A stretch of 64,000 bases of DNA from positions 11,392 through 75,391 of the forward strand of contig CAYFPJ010000005.1 of assembly GCA_964344965.1 (NCBI GenBank), read 5' to 3'. A program made the translations under genes and the position numbers. The notes under the pieces were generated by a model, which saw only the letters and a list, made by a program, of their open reading frames with translations, was not told the DNA's origin and searched no databases. The stretch's first letter is position 1, and each line of letters opens with the position of its first letter. Positions 23,295-32,004 of the stretch are shown here, one piece after another. This DNA is from UM-FILTER-37-12 sp964344965 (GTDB lineage Bacteria; Patescibacteriota; Patescibacteriia; Magasanikbacterales; UBA922).

Positions 23295-25439
23295 TCATAC
23301 CTCCACCACCCAATCTTTTCTATTCTTCACCCGATAATGAGCAATAGCTAGCTTCAATTTGTGATAATCAAACTTACCTTGTAGGCGATCGTAGAGAGTT
23401 TTCAATTTTGCCGGCACGCCTTTATTCTCCAACGAAGCTGTGATTTTTTTTAGATCATCTTTGGTCATGAATTTCATGATGTCGATGTCATAACCTTTTT
23501 CATACAGATCGGCCAGATGTCCATATATTGTTTGCATGGCAAGATTTCGTTCTTCAGAAATTTGTCTGACAGTCAGACCTTGGTTGTAATAGGCAAATGT
23601 CACATCCTGCGTACTGCCTTTTACTTTCTCACCAGATTTGTCTTTTTCTTTGATAAAATCTGTAATTATTTTGATAAATTCTTTACCAAAAGAATCAAAC
23701 TTTTTGTCACCTACTCCTGTGATTTTTTTCATTTGCTCTCTTGTCGTCGGCATGGCGACAGTCATCTCATCAAGCGTAGCATCGGTGAAGACGAGATATG
23801 GCGGGATGTCATTTTTCTTGGCAAGAGACATGCGCAGTTCTCGTAAGCGTGCAAAGAGTTCTTCTTCAGCAGTTTTTCTTTTTGATTTTCTTTTTGTTTC
23901 TGCCAATTGTTTTGCAGCTCGCTCCTCAATGGATTCCAGTGAGACAAATTTTATTTTTTTCTCACCTTTCAATATTTTCAGTCCCGGCTTAGTAATTTTC
24001 AAAGCATGATGTTGGTCATAAGCTACATCCACCAGACCCATGTTGAGCATTTGCAAGATGTATTGCTGCCAATCTGGTGGAGAGATATCTTTGCCAGCGC
24101 CATGAGTTTTTATTTTATCAAATCCGGCTGAAATAATCTCATGTCTGCTCGAACCGCGCAATATATCTATCAATAAATTCACAGCTACTCTTTGTTCAGT
24201 ACGATAGATTGCCGAGAGAGCCTTCTGGGCAATCTCGGTACCGTCAAAAATAGTTGGTGGATTGTGGCAGACATCACAGTTGCCACAATTTTTTTCTACT
24301 TGCTCACCAAAATATGAAAGCAGAATTCTCCTTCGACAGATGAGAGCATCAGCATATTGCTGCATGCGTTCCAGTTTGGCAGTTTGGAGCTGTGGCTGGC
24401 CACTGTCGGCGGCGAATTTTTTTAATAGGATTACATCTGCTAGTGAATAAAAGAGCAATGTCTCACTTGGTAAGCCATCTCTCCCAGCGCGACCAATTTC
24501 TTGGTAATAACCCTCGATATTTTTTGGTAAATTGTGATGGACGACATAGCGGACATTGGACTTGTCAATGCCCATGCCAAAAGCAATGGTCGCTACAATG
24601 ATAGGTACTCTTCCGTGGACAAAGTCTTCTTGAATTTTGGATCTTTCATAAGACTGCAGGCCGGCATGATAGTAGTTGGCAGCCAGACCTTCTTGATTCA
24701 GTGCTCCTGCTACTTTTTCGGTTTGTTTTCTTGATAAGCAGTAGATGATGCCAGACTGATCTCTTCTTTTTTTGACAAATTCTATAATCCTCGGAATTCT
24801 TTTTCTACCAGGCAGGACAGTTAGTTGCAAATTCGGTCTATCAAAAGAAGAAATAAATACCTGAGGATTTTGGAGTCTTAGCTGAGCTAGAATATCTCGG
24901 CGGGTGAGTTTGTCTGCCGTCGCTGTAAGGGCGATGATCGGAACGTCTGGGAAATTTTGTTTTAGTTTTTTCAATTGAGTGTACTCTTTCCGGAAGTCAT
25001 GGCCCCAGCTAGAGATACAATGTGCTTCATCAATTGCAAAAAGATTAACTTCAATTTGTTTTAAAAAATTTTGGAAAGCTGAAGAAATTAGTTTTTCCGG
25101 AGAGACATAGAGTAGCTTTATCTCTCCATTTTTTACAGCTTGCCTTACTTCTATTTGTTCGTATTCTTCCATCGAGCTGTTGATATATCCAGCCGGCACT
25201 CCATTCGCTACCAAACCTTCTACCTGGTCTTTCATAAGAGCGATAAGGGGGGAGACCACGATCGTCACACCCGGCAAGACTGTTGCTGGCAATTGATAGC
25301 AAAGAGACTTGCCTCCGCCGGTTGGCATGAGGACAAGTGTGTCTTTTTTATCTAGGACAGCACGAACAATTTCCTCCTGCATTGGGCGAAATTCATTGAA
25401 GCCAAAAGATTTTTTCAATTGTTCTAGGACTTGTTGCAC
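23295..25439 (-). CDS. recQ: ATP-dependent DNA helicase RecQ
   Basis: A 714-residue 3'-5' helicase for recombination and fork repair. Walker A is MPTGGGKSLCYQLPA (~38-52), the DEAH box is DEAHCISSWGHDFR (~138), motif VI is QEIGRAGRDG. The RQC zinc cluster is visible as CRRRILLSYFGE...CGNCDVC (~363-390), a winged helix follows, then HRDC (~525-600, FTDATLDEMTVAMPTTREQM) and a C-terminal helix-turn-helix segment (YYNQGLTVRQISEERNL) found in many bacterial RecQ proteins. It is flanked on each side by a palindrome and a DUF559 gene. Confidence 0.96.
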   Translation of the reverse strand: MQQVLEQLKKSFGFNEFRPMQEEIVRAVLDKKDTLVLMPTGGGKSLCYQLPATVLPGVTIVVSPLIALMKDQVEGLVANGVPAGYINSSMEEYEQIEVRQAVKNGEIKLLYVSPEKLISSAFQNFLKQIEVNLFAIDEAHCISSWGHDFRKEYTQLKKLKQNFPDVPIIALTATADKLTRRDILAQLRLQNPQVFISSFDRPNLQLTVLPGRKRIPRIIEFVKKRRDQSGIIYCLSRKQTEKVAGALNQEGLAANYYHAGLQSYERSKIQEDFVHGRVPIIVATIAFGMGIDKSNVRYVVHHNLPKNIEGYYQEIGRAGRDGLPSETLLFYSLADVILLKKFAADSGQPQLQTAKLERMQQYADALICRRRILLSYFGEQVEKNCGNCDVCHNPPTIFDGTEIAQKALSAIYRTEQRVAVNLLIDILRGSSRHEIISAGFDKIKTHGAGKDISPPDWQQYILQMLNMGLVDVAYDQHHALKITKPGLKILKGEKKIKFVSLESIEERAAKQLAETKRKSKRKTAEEELFARLRELRMSLAKKNDIPPYLVFTDATLDEMTVAMPTTREQMKKITGVGDKKFDSFGKEFIKIITDFIKEKDKSGEKVKGSTQDVTFAYYNQGLTVRQISEERNLAMQTIYGHLADLYEKGYDIDIMKFMTKDDLKKITASLENKGVPAKLKTLYDRLQGKFDYHKLKLAIAHYRVKNRKDWVVEV

Positions 25440-25483
25440 GGGATTCTGGGTGATTGAGATTTGTAATTTATAGTTTGGTTGTA

Positions 25484-25592
25484 AGAATTCCCCTCCTTAG
25501 AAAGGAGGGGTTAGGGGTGGTTGATCGGTCTATAGATATCTTTCTTTCTATCATCAACCCCCTCTAGCTCCCCCTTTCCAAGGGGGAGAATT
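25484..25592. repeat. palindromic repeat between recQ and the second DUF559 gene
   Basis: Arms AGAATTCCCCTCC...GGTTGAT (25484-25524) and ATCATCAACCCCC...GGGGGAGAATT (25550-25592) are imperfect complements; each arm also contains its own CTCC/GGAG hairpin. Same word family as 23029-23259. Confidence 0.8.
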
Positions 25593-25623
25593 TATTTACC
25601 TATTTTTCAGAAAGGAAATTTTG

Positions 25624-26010
25624 TTAGGTTAGATTTATTTCTTTAGCGCGTCTTTGACAGTGATAAAAAATATTGGGTGGTATTGCTTTCAGATAATATC
25701 TTATTTGAGCGTTTGTGTATCTTATTACCAAAAAACCTTGTGTTTCGAGATATTTTTGTCGCTCGTAGTCTTTTTCTTTTTGTAATTTTTCTCCATGAAC
25801 CCAGCCATCCAATTCTATAACAAACTTTAACTCTGGGCAATAAAAATCAACAACGAAGTTGCCGATTCCATGTTGCCGACGAAATTTGTATCCACCGACC
25901 TGTCTATTTTTCAGGTGTTTCCAAAGAGTCTGTTCTGCTTTAGTAGCATTGTTTCTGAGTGATTTTCTAATTTGTTTTAATCTCTTTTCATTATGAATAC
26001 GATTTTTCAT
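25624..26010 (-). CDS. DUF559 family protein (second copy)
   Basis: A 128-residue relative of 22613-22993: NNATKAEQTLWKHLKNRQVG, YKFRRQHGIGNFVVDFYCPE, FVIELDGWVHG and FLVIRYTNAQI. Predicted nuclease-like fold with unknown target. It sits against a CCCCTC-type palindrome, like the first copy. The two copies differ substantially, so they are not a recent local duplication. Confidence 0.88.
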   Translation of the reverse strand: MKNRIHNEKRLKQIRKSLRNNATKAEQTLWKHLKNRQVGGYKFRRQHGIGNFVVDFYCPELKFVIELDGWVHGEKLQKEKDYERQKYLETQGFLVIRYTNAQIRYYLKAIPPNIFYHCQRRAKEINLT

Positions 26011-26090
26011 ACCCCCTCAATACAATATTTTACAAATCTAAATCAAAATATATTTGGTATAAGATCTGATTTTACTATATGGAAGACTTA

Positions 26091-26369
26091 TTAAGCTGTA
26101 TCACTATCTAGTCTTGTCCTCCATTTGCCACCGTCTGCTTGATATATTATCACTTTGTGTTGTGAACGTGCCTTGGCAATCATTTCGTTTATCAGATTTT
26201 TGTCTACGTAAGCGTCGCTTACTAGATCAGTAACATCAAGTTCGAAGTTTCCTCCCCGGCGTCTTTGTCCTGCAATTCTGTTTTTGATTTTTTCTGCAAT
26301 TTTTTGGTGTTTAGAATGGTGTTCTCTCATTTCTTTTCCTCTGTCTCGTTTTGGTCTTTTGTCTGACAT
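26091..26369 (-). CDS. small protein, paralogue of its upstream neighbour, function unknown
   Basis: A 92-residue protein: basic N terminus (SDKRPKRDRGKEMREHHSKH), helix IAEKIKNRIAGQ, then FELDVTDLVSDAYVDKNLINEMIAKA and a short beta end (KVIIYQADGGKWRTRLD). The pattern IA.RI...(F)..D.(T/S)D(L/I)...Y.D..(L/I)INE(M/I), ending with GK in a strand, is shared with 26379-26663. The two are 9 bp apart and probably cotranscribed. Confidence 0.6.
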   Translation of the reverse strand: MSDKRPKRDRGKEMREHHSKHQKIAEKIKNRIAGQRRRGGNFELDVTDLVSDAYVDKNLINEMIAKARSQHKVIIYQADGGKWRTRLDSDTA

Positions 26370-26378
26370 ATAATTGAT

Positions 26379-26663
26379 TCAAAGATTCTCTACAGTCATA
26401 TAATACTTTCCATTGCGTTTTGAAACTTCTATTTTTAGATTTGATGCTAGAATTTCCCTTTCTAGTATTTCATTGATGATCATCAAGTCTGGATACATGC
26501 CGTCATTTATGATATCACTAATGTCAGAACTGAACGAAGGTGCTACGATTTTGCTTGCTTCGGTTTCGGCCTGACTTGCTATTCTTTTTGCAATTGTTTT
26601 TTGCTTGGTGGCAAAGTCTTGTGTCTCTGATATATCAGGTCCAAAATTTTTTGTGAATGTCAT
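26379..26663 (-). CDS. small protein, paralogue of its downstream neighbour, function unknown
   Basis: A 94-residue protein: KTIAKRIASQAETEASKIVA, FSSDISDIINDGMYPDLMII, NEILEREILASNLKIEVSKR, GKYYMTVENL. It aligns by eye with 26091-26369 over the last ~70 residues, while the N-terminal ~25 residues differ. No known domain is recognised. The 144-bp repeat R1 starts 41 bp upstream of its ATG. Confidence 0.6.
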   Translation of the reverse strand: MTFTKNFGPDISETQDFATKQKTIAKRIASQAETEASKIVAPSFSSDISDIINDGMYPDLMIINEILEREILASNLKIEVSKRNGKYYMTVENL

Positions 26664-26703
26664 AATATAAATTACTTACCCCTTGGAGGTACTCAATTTT
26701 TTT

Positions 26704-26847
26704 AATCTTTAAGCGGTTTTATTCCTCGATGCTTGCATCGAAAAAGTGAAAACTAACATTGGTTGAAATAAGATTTTCTGCCAATACCCCGCAGCTTGCT
26801 GCGGGGATGGCCCGATGAAGTCTTACTTAAACCAAATTTACTTTTAT
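26704..26847 (+). repeat. 144-bp structured dispersed repeat, copy R1
   Basis: Starts AATCTTTAAGCGG and ends AAATTTACTTTTAT. It contains the hairpin TCGATGC-TT-GCATCGA, and a larger fold in which TTGGTTGAAATAAGA pairs imperfectly with TCTTACTTAAACCAA and encloses GCCA/TGGC and CCCCGCAG/CTGCGGGG. The sequence is identical by eye to the other complete copies. It lies between a small gene and the gyrB 3' end. Confidence 0.97.
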
Positions 26848-26899
26848 TATTTATAAATTTTATTTTTCATTGGTTGGGGCTACGGCGGACAAGTTCATT

Positions 26900-29032
26900 T
26901 CAGATATCCAGGTTTTTTACTGATTTCGCATGTGTTTGGATAAACTTCTTGCGGGGAGCTACTTCACTGCCCATGAGAATGTCGAAGATTTCACTGGCTT
27001 GTTCGGCATCAGCAATAGTTACTTGTTTCATGACTCTGGTTTCTGGATTCATAGTCGTGTCCCAGAGTTGTTCTGGATTCATCTCACCAAGACCTTTGTA
27101 GCGCTGGACATTGAGTTTTTTTCCAGTTGAGTTTTTTTTCTTTTTTGACTTTGTTTGCTCTTCTTCATTTTCTTTTTCACCTTCACCTTCACCTTCTTCT
27201 GCCACTTCTAGATCTTCTGCTTTGATGCCATGTTTTTTCTTATATGCTGCGAGAGCATCTTCATTGTAGAACCATGTCATTTCTTTGCCTTTTTTTACAC
27301 TATATAGTGGTGGCTGAGCGATATAGACATGCCCCTCATTTATAAGTTCTGGAAAATAACGGAAGAATAGAGTTAGTAATAGAGTACGAATGTGAGCACC
27401 ATCGACGTCGGCATCTGTCATGATGATGATGTTGTGATAGCGGAGTTTGGAAATATCAAATCCTTCTCCAATATTGGTACCCATGGCAATGATGAGTGAC
27501 TTCAGCTCATTGTTGGCAATAATTTTATCAAGTCTGGCGCGCTCTACATTTAGCACCTTACCACGGAGTGGTAGGATGGCTTGAGTATTGCGGTCACGAC
27601 CTTGCTTGGCAGATCCACCAGCTGAGTCACCCTCTACAATGTAGAGTTCAGAGACGCTGGCGTCACGACTAGAGCAGTCTGCCAGTTTTCCTGGTAAAGT
27701 AAATCCTTCAAGTGCACCCTTTCGGAGTACTGACTCACGAGCAACTCGGGCTGCTTGTCTGGCTCTTGCTGCCAGGAGACACTTGCTCAGTATTCCTTCT
27801 GCATCTTTGGGGTGTTCTTCAAGGTAGATCATGAAAGCTTCGCCAAAGACGCTCTCTACTGCAGGCTTTACTTCTGGATTTCCAAGCTTACCTTTTGTCT
27901 GTCCTTCGAACTGTGGTTCTGGAAGCTTGACCGATACTATAGCAGTCAGCCCTTCGCGCACATCTTCACCAGTTAGATTTTTGTCTTTTTCTTTCAAAAT
28001 ATTTTTGTTGCGAGCATAAGTATTGAGAGTCCTGGTGAGAGCTGAGCGAAAACCGGCAACATGGCTTCCACCTTCGGGGTTTATGATGTTGTTGGCAAAT
28101 GCTCGCAGACTTTCAGAATAGTCAGCAGTGTACTGAAGAGCAATCTCTATCATCATCTCGTCTACTTTTTTTTCTACATAAAAAACATTGGCGTGTTTTG
28201 GTTCGCGATTTTTGTTGATGTGTTTTGTATAGCTGGCAATTCCACCTTCGAAATAAAATTGGAAAGTAGCGTTTGGAAATTTGATTGAGCTGGAGTCCTT
28301 TTCTTTTTCTTCGTCTGGTCTTTCGTCGATGATAATGAGACGGACACCTTTGGTCAGGTAAGCCTGTTGGCGTAGATGATCGATGATAGTTTTCCAGGTG
28401 TAGTCAATAGTCTCGAAAATATCTGGATCTGGGTGGAATTCAATGGTTGTACCAGTGGTTTTGGTTTTACCGATTGCTTTTACTTTCTTTACTGCTTTGC
28501 CTCTCTTGTATTCTTGGAACCAAATTTTACCATCACGATGTACTGTCGCTTTCACTTCAGTCGAGAGGGCATTCACTACCGAGACACCGACTCCGTGGAG
28601 TCCGCCAGAGACCTTGTATCCACCATCACCAAATTTACCACCGGCGTGAAGCTGAGTTAGTACCAGTTCTAGTGCACTTACTTTTTTCTTGGGATGAATA
28701 TCTACCGGGATACCACGACCATTGTCTGTCACTGAGATCCAGTTGTCTGGCTTGATACGGAGAGTTATTTCATTACAGTGCCCAGCCATGGCTTCGTCAA
28801 AGGCATTGTCGATCACTTCCCAGATCATGTGGTGTAGACCTTGCGGACCGGTGGAGCCAATATACATTCCTGGTCTTTTGCGGACAGCTTCGAGACCTTC
28901 CAATACGGTGATGTTTTTGGCGGAATATCCAGTTTTTTCTGTTTTTTTGGAAGTTTGTTTTTTTACAGATTTGGGTTTAGAGGTTTTCTTTTTGTCGGTT
29001 ACTCTTCCTTTTGTGACGCGTTTTTTGGGCAT
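26900..29032 (-). CDS. gyrB: DNA gyrase subunit B
   Basis: A 710-residue ATPase subunit. GHKL ATPase: EVIDNAFDEAMAGHC, VTDNGRGIPVDIHPKKKVSA, GGKFGDGGYKVSGGLHGVGVSV. TOPRIM: YIVEGDSAGGSAKQGRDR and TDADVDGAHIRTLLLTLF. The tail RYKGLGEMNPEQLWDTTMNP is canonical. A ~38-residue Lys-rich N-terminal extension and an acidic/basic insert (EEGEGEGEKENEEEQTKSKK) just before that tail are unusual. ParE is an alternative, but this layout favours GyrB. gyrA is not in the window. Confidence 0.93.
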   Translation of the reverse strand: MPKKRVTKGRVTDKKKTSKPKSVKKQTSKKTEKTGYSAKNITVLEGLEAVRKRPGMYIGSTGPQGLHHMIWEVIDNAFDEAMAGHCNEITLRIKPDNWISVTDNGRGIPVDIHPKKKVSALELVLTQLHAGGKFGDGGYKVSGGLHGVGVSVVNALSTEVKATVHRDGKIWFQEYKRGKAVKKVKAIGKTKTTGTTIEFHPDPDIFETIDYTWKTIIDHLRQQAYLTKGVRLIIIDERPDEEKEKDSSSIKFPNATFQFYFEGGIASYTKHINKNREPKHANVFYVEKKVDEMMIEIALQYTADYSESLRAFANNIINPEGGSHVAGFRSALTRTLNTYARNKNILKEKDKNLTGEDVREGLTAIVSVKLPEPQFEGQTKGKLGNPEVKPAVESVFGEAFMIYLEEHPKDAEGILSKCLLAARARQAARVARESVLRKGALEGFTLPGKLADCSSRDASVSELYIVEGDSAGGSAKQGRDRNTQAILPLRGKVLNVERARLDKIIANNELKSLIIAMGTNIGEGFDISKLRYHNIIIMTDADVDGAHIRTLLLTLFFRYFPELINEGHVYIAQPPLYSVKKGKEMTWFYNEDALAAYKKKHGIKAEDLEVAEEGEGEGEKENEEEQTKSKKKKNSTGKKLNVQRYKGLGEMNPEQLWDTTMNPETRVMKQVTIADAEQASEIFDILMGSEVAPRKKFIQTHAKSVKNLDI

Positions 29033-29135
29033 ATTTTGTTAATCCTAATTCTAAAAACTTGTCCCGAGGAGCTCGAGGGATCATAAATCCTAAATCTTTC
29101 CTATGAGGATCAAGATTTGGGAATAATGCGAAGAT

Positions 29136-29164
29136 ATTGTAGCATGTTGGAATAGCTGTGACAA
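29136..29164 (-). promoter_or_regulatory. gyrB promoter
   Basis: Minus strand: TTGTCA (29159-29164), 17-bp spacer, TACAAT (29136-29141). Predicted start near 29129, about 97 bp upstream of the ATG. Divergent from the promoter at 29181-29208. Confidence 0.65.
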
Positions 29165-29180
29165 GGGAGATGGCGGAGCT

Positions 29181-29208
29181 TTGAATTGCCACTGTTTATT
29201 GGTATAAT
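29181..29208 (+). promoter_or_regulatory. promoter of the 29240 membrane-anchored protein gene
   Basis: TTGAAT (29181-29186), 16-bp spacer, TATAAT (29203-29208) with a TGG extension. The start near 29215 lies downstream of an in-frame ATG at 29186, which rules that codon out as the translation start. Confidence 0.65.
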
Positions 29209-29239
29209 AGACAGGATTTATGATTTAGGATTTGCTCAC

Positions 29240-30127
29240 ATGTTCAAAAAAAAATCAAACAATTTAGATCGCTATACTGATCCGACCGGAGAGATCACCA
29301 ATAAGCAGCTCAAGATGTCTGGATGGTATGTGCGGCATAGAAATCACATGTTCAATATTCTGGTTGGGTCTCTTATTATATTCAACATTGTTACCATAGG
29401 TTTCAGTTTTTGGAAGTGGGGTGAGTACCTATTATTTGGCTATGAGCAGGATAATAATATTTTGGTTCAGCAGTTGGATGAGTTTCCAGATTATCAGTCT
29501 GTCCATCATGTCTATGGAGCCAATGATTTGAAACTTGGTCCTACACTTGTTGTTCCAAACGATGATAATCGGTATGATTTTGTATCTGAAGTTTTCAATA
29601 ATAATGAGCGCTGGATAGCCAATGTGCGGTATAAGTTTGTATTTGCAGGCGGAGAGACTGGTGTCCATGAGGTTCAAATCATGCCAAGAGTGAAACTTCC
29701 TCTCCCTGTGCTATCTGAAAAAGTCTCGGGCTTCCCAAGTTCTGCTAAGATTTTTATTGAGGAAGTGTCGTGGGAGCATATTGATACACACAAAGTCCCT
29801 TATGTTGATAGTTATTTGGCAGACAGACTTACGTTTACTACCAGCGACCTTGAATTCGTCTATGCTGGTGAAGGAGGTATAGATACTCACCAGATCAAGT
29901 TCAAAGTCACCAATGATACTTTATTTGGTTATTGGAATCCAAAATTTTATGTGGATCTTTTAGATGGTGGACAGCGTGTTGGTACTTTATTTTTCACTCT
30001 AGATCAGTTTGGAGCAGGAGAGACGCAAGTTGTAGATCTCAGGTCTTTTGCAGAAGATATATATGTCAGCGAGATCAATCTTCATCCTTTGATAGACATA
30101 TTTGACCAGAGCGAATTTGTGTTGTAA
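29240..30127 (+). CDS. single-span membrane-anchored protein of unknown function
   Basis: A 295-residue protein starting MFKKKSNNLDRYTDPTGEIT. One transmembrane helix at ~residues 40-62 (ILVGSLIIFNIVTIGFSFW) leaves a large C-terminal domain of about 230 residues rich in beta-strand pattern (TLVVPNDDNRYDFVSEVFNN, WIANVRYKFVFAGGETGVHE), probably extracytoplasmic. The start is set by the promoter position. No family is recognised. A palindromic word repeat follows it. Confidence 0.65.
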   Translation: MFKKKSNNLDRYTDPTGEITNKQLKMSGWYVRHRNHMFNILVGSLIIFNIVTIGFSFWKWGEYLLFGYEQDNNILVQQLDEFPDYQSVHHVYGANDLKLGPTLVVPNDDNRYDFVSEVFNNNERWIANVRYKFVFAGGETGVHEVQIMPRVKLPLPVLSEKVSGFPSSAKIFIEEVSWEHIDTHKVPYVDSYLADRLTFTTSDLEFVYAGEGGIDTHQIKFKVTNDTLFGYWNPKFYVDLLDGGQRVGTLFFTLDQFGAGETQVVDLRSFAEDIYVSEINLHPLIDIFDQSEFVL

Positions 30128-30193
30128 TTCGATTTTTACATTTTCAGTCAAATATATAATACATCAGCTGACTGATTCACTTGGATAGTAGAT

Positions 30194-30325
30194 GCAGAAT
30201 AAGCAGATTAGGCAGAATATGCAGATTAAGTGTTGGGAAACACAACTTATTTGCGACCGATGTGCTGGATGTTAAATCATTTTTCTTGCCTCTTTTGCTT
30301 ACTATGCCTAATCTGCTTATTCTGC
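30194..30325. repeat. 21-bp perfect inverted repeat in a 270-bp gap
   Basis: The arm 30194-30214 is the exact complement of 30305-30325 (GCAGAATAAGCAGATTAGGCA type). The arms also contain tandem GCAGAT words. The same word recurs at ~39441-39475. The whole gap 30128-30396 has no gene that I can support. Confidence 0.9.
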
Positions 30326-30396
30326 TTGATAGATAACAGAGAGTATTTGGTATTAGTTTGATTGTGTGCTAAGTTAAACTAGAATCAGTATTCTGT

Positions 30397-31509
30397 ATGC
30401 GTCTCTTTGGTCCATCTTTATCATTTCGAAATTATGACTGGCTACTTACTGTAGTTATTTTTGTTTTATCGGCGATTGGTTTGGCTTCTATATATAGTGT
30501 TGATTTATCTCTTGGAGATGAGTTGGTTTTTTTCCCCACTCAGATTATTGCACTTGTTATAGGTCTGGTTCTTTCTTTTGTTATCTCTGGTTTTCATATT
30601 GTCACTTATCAGTCTTTATCTCGCTTGGCTTATTCTCTGTCTTTTGTGCTGTTGGTGGGAGTTTTGATTTTTGGTACCACTGTTCGTGGTACCACTGGCT
30701 GGTTTCAGGTGGCTGGCTTTTCTTTTCAGCCGGCAGAAGTGGCGAAGATCGCTCTTGTTCTTTTTCTTGCTTGGCTTATCCAAAGACATGGACAGCGTTT
30801 TGATACTTGGCAGTTTGTTTTTTCATCTGGATTGTTTACTGCTTTGCTTGTTGGTCTTATCATGTTGCAACCCGATCTAGGGTCTTCGCTTATTTTGGTT
30901 GGTATCTGGTTTGGACTTCTTCTTTTGACCGGAGTCAAGAAACGTTTTTTGTTTTTGATTGCCTTACTTGGGTTGGTTACTTTTCTTTTGAGTTGGACTT
31001 TTCTTTTTGCGGATTACCAGAAAGACAGACTTACCACATTTTTGTCTCTAGAAAGTGATCCATTAGGTGCTGGATATAATGTTTCTCAATCAATCATCGC
31101 TGTTGGGTCTGGTAATCTTTTGGGTAGAGGGCTTGGGTTTGGTTCTCAGAGTCAACTTCATTTTTTGCCAGAGGCTCAGACTGACTTTATCTTTTCTGTC
31201 TTAGCTGAGGAGCTTGGTTTTGTGGTTGTCTTTACTATTTTTACTATCTATTTTTTTGTTTTGTGGCGTTTTGTAAAAATTGCTAGACAATCTAGTGATG
31301 ATTTTAGTACATATGTGGTTTTGGGGATTGCTATTTATCTTTTTATCCAAATTGTGATTAATATTGGCGGTGCTGTCGGCATGCTTCCTGTCACAGGGGT
31401 CACTCTGCCGTTTCTTAGTTATGGAGGATCGTCTGTGATTGCCAACTTTATATTGCTTGGTATTGTCCAAAGCGCAGCCAGAAGCAGACCTTTTACAGGC
31501 CATTCTTAG
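30397..31509 (+). CDS. rodA: SEDS-family peptidoglycan polymerase, RodA/FtsW type
   Basis: A 370-residue integral membrane protein with about ten spans, polymerising lipid II for cell-wall elongation or division. Family signatures: GWFQVAGFSFQPAEVAKIAL, MLQPDLGSSLILVGIW, GLGFGSQSQLHFLPEAQTDF, EELGF and the C-terminal GMLPVTGVTLPFLSYGGSS. The spacing of these blocks is closer to RodA than FtsW, but with one copy in view that choice is provisional. Its class B PBP partner is not in the window. Confidence 0.92.
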   Translation: MRLFGPSLSFRNYDWLLTVVIFVLSAIGLASIYSVDLSLGDELVFFPTQIIALVIGLVLSFVISGFHIVTYQSLSRLAYSLSFVLLVGVLIFGTTVRGTTGWFQVAGFSFQPAEVAKIALVLFLAWLIQRHGQRFDTWQFVFSSGLFTALLVGLIMLQPDLGSSLILVGIWFGLLLLTGVKKRFLFLIALLGLVTFLLSWTFLFADYQKDRLTTFLSLESDPLGAGYNVSQSIIAVGSGNLLGRGLGFGSQSQLHFLPEAQTDFIFSVLAEELGFVVVFTIFTIYFFVLWRFVKIARQSSDDFSTYVVLGIAIYLFIQIVINIGGAVGMLPVTGVTLPFLSYGGSSVIANFILLGIVQSAARSRPFTGHS

Positions 31510-31532
31510 TTTGTATTTGGCTATCTTGTGGA

Positions 31533-31561
31533 TGGACAATCCCTTGACTATTCTGTATAAT
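31533..31561 (+). promoter_or_regulatory. promoter of the zinc-ribbon protein/rplY unit
   Basis: TGGACA (31533-31538), 17-bp spacer, TATAAT (31556-31561). Predicted start near 31568. Confidence 0.6.
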
Positions 31562-31626
31562 TGTGATATATTCCTCCTGCATAAAAAAGGGCTTGATTCT
31601 ATATTTTATGCAGCTTACATGCTTTT

Positions 31627-31989
31627 ATGCACCCTAGTGATAAGAACAAAGCGCATCATAGTCAGTTATTGGAAGGTTTGAAGCTGATGAGAGAGTGTCC
31701 GATGTGTAAAAATGAATACAAGTTTGATCGTTTTTCTGTTTTGGATGAATATAATGGTGTCCATTTGGTTCATATTGTTTGTCCAAAATGTACTAATTCT
31801 ATCTTGGCCCTGGTGACTATCTCTCAGTTTGGGATGAGCTCGGTCGGAATGGTCACTGATCTATCGGCTGAAGATGCCAGGAAGGTCTATACATTAGATG
31901 CCATAACAGATGACGACATTTTGGATTTTCACAGCATGCTAAAAAATACACAAGTTGAAAATTTTTTATCTAAAAATATTATTTCCTAA
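31627..31989 (+). CDS. zinc-ribbon protein of unknown function
   Basis: A 120-residue protein with a CPMC...CPKC pair (~24-27 and ~52-55) forming a zinc ribbon, then a hydrophobic strand region (ILALVTISQFGMSSVGMVTD) and an acidic helical end. It ends 15 bp before rplY and is probably cotranscribed. An internal ATG at 31687 (MRECPMCK) is an equally good start, since the first 20 residues are low-complexity. Function not recognised. Confidence 0.65.
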   Translation: MHPSDKNKAHHSQLLEGLKLMRECPMCKNEYKFDRFSVLDEYNGVHLVHIVCPKCTNSILALVTISQFGMSSVGMVTDLSAEDARKVYTLDAITDDDILDFHSMLKNTQVENFLSKNIIS

Positions 31990-32004
31990 TTATTTATACT
32001 AGAT

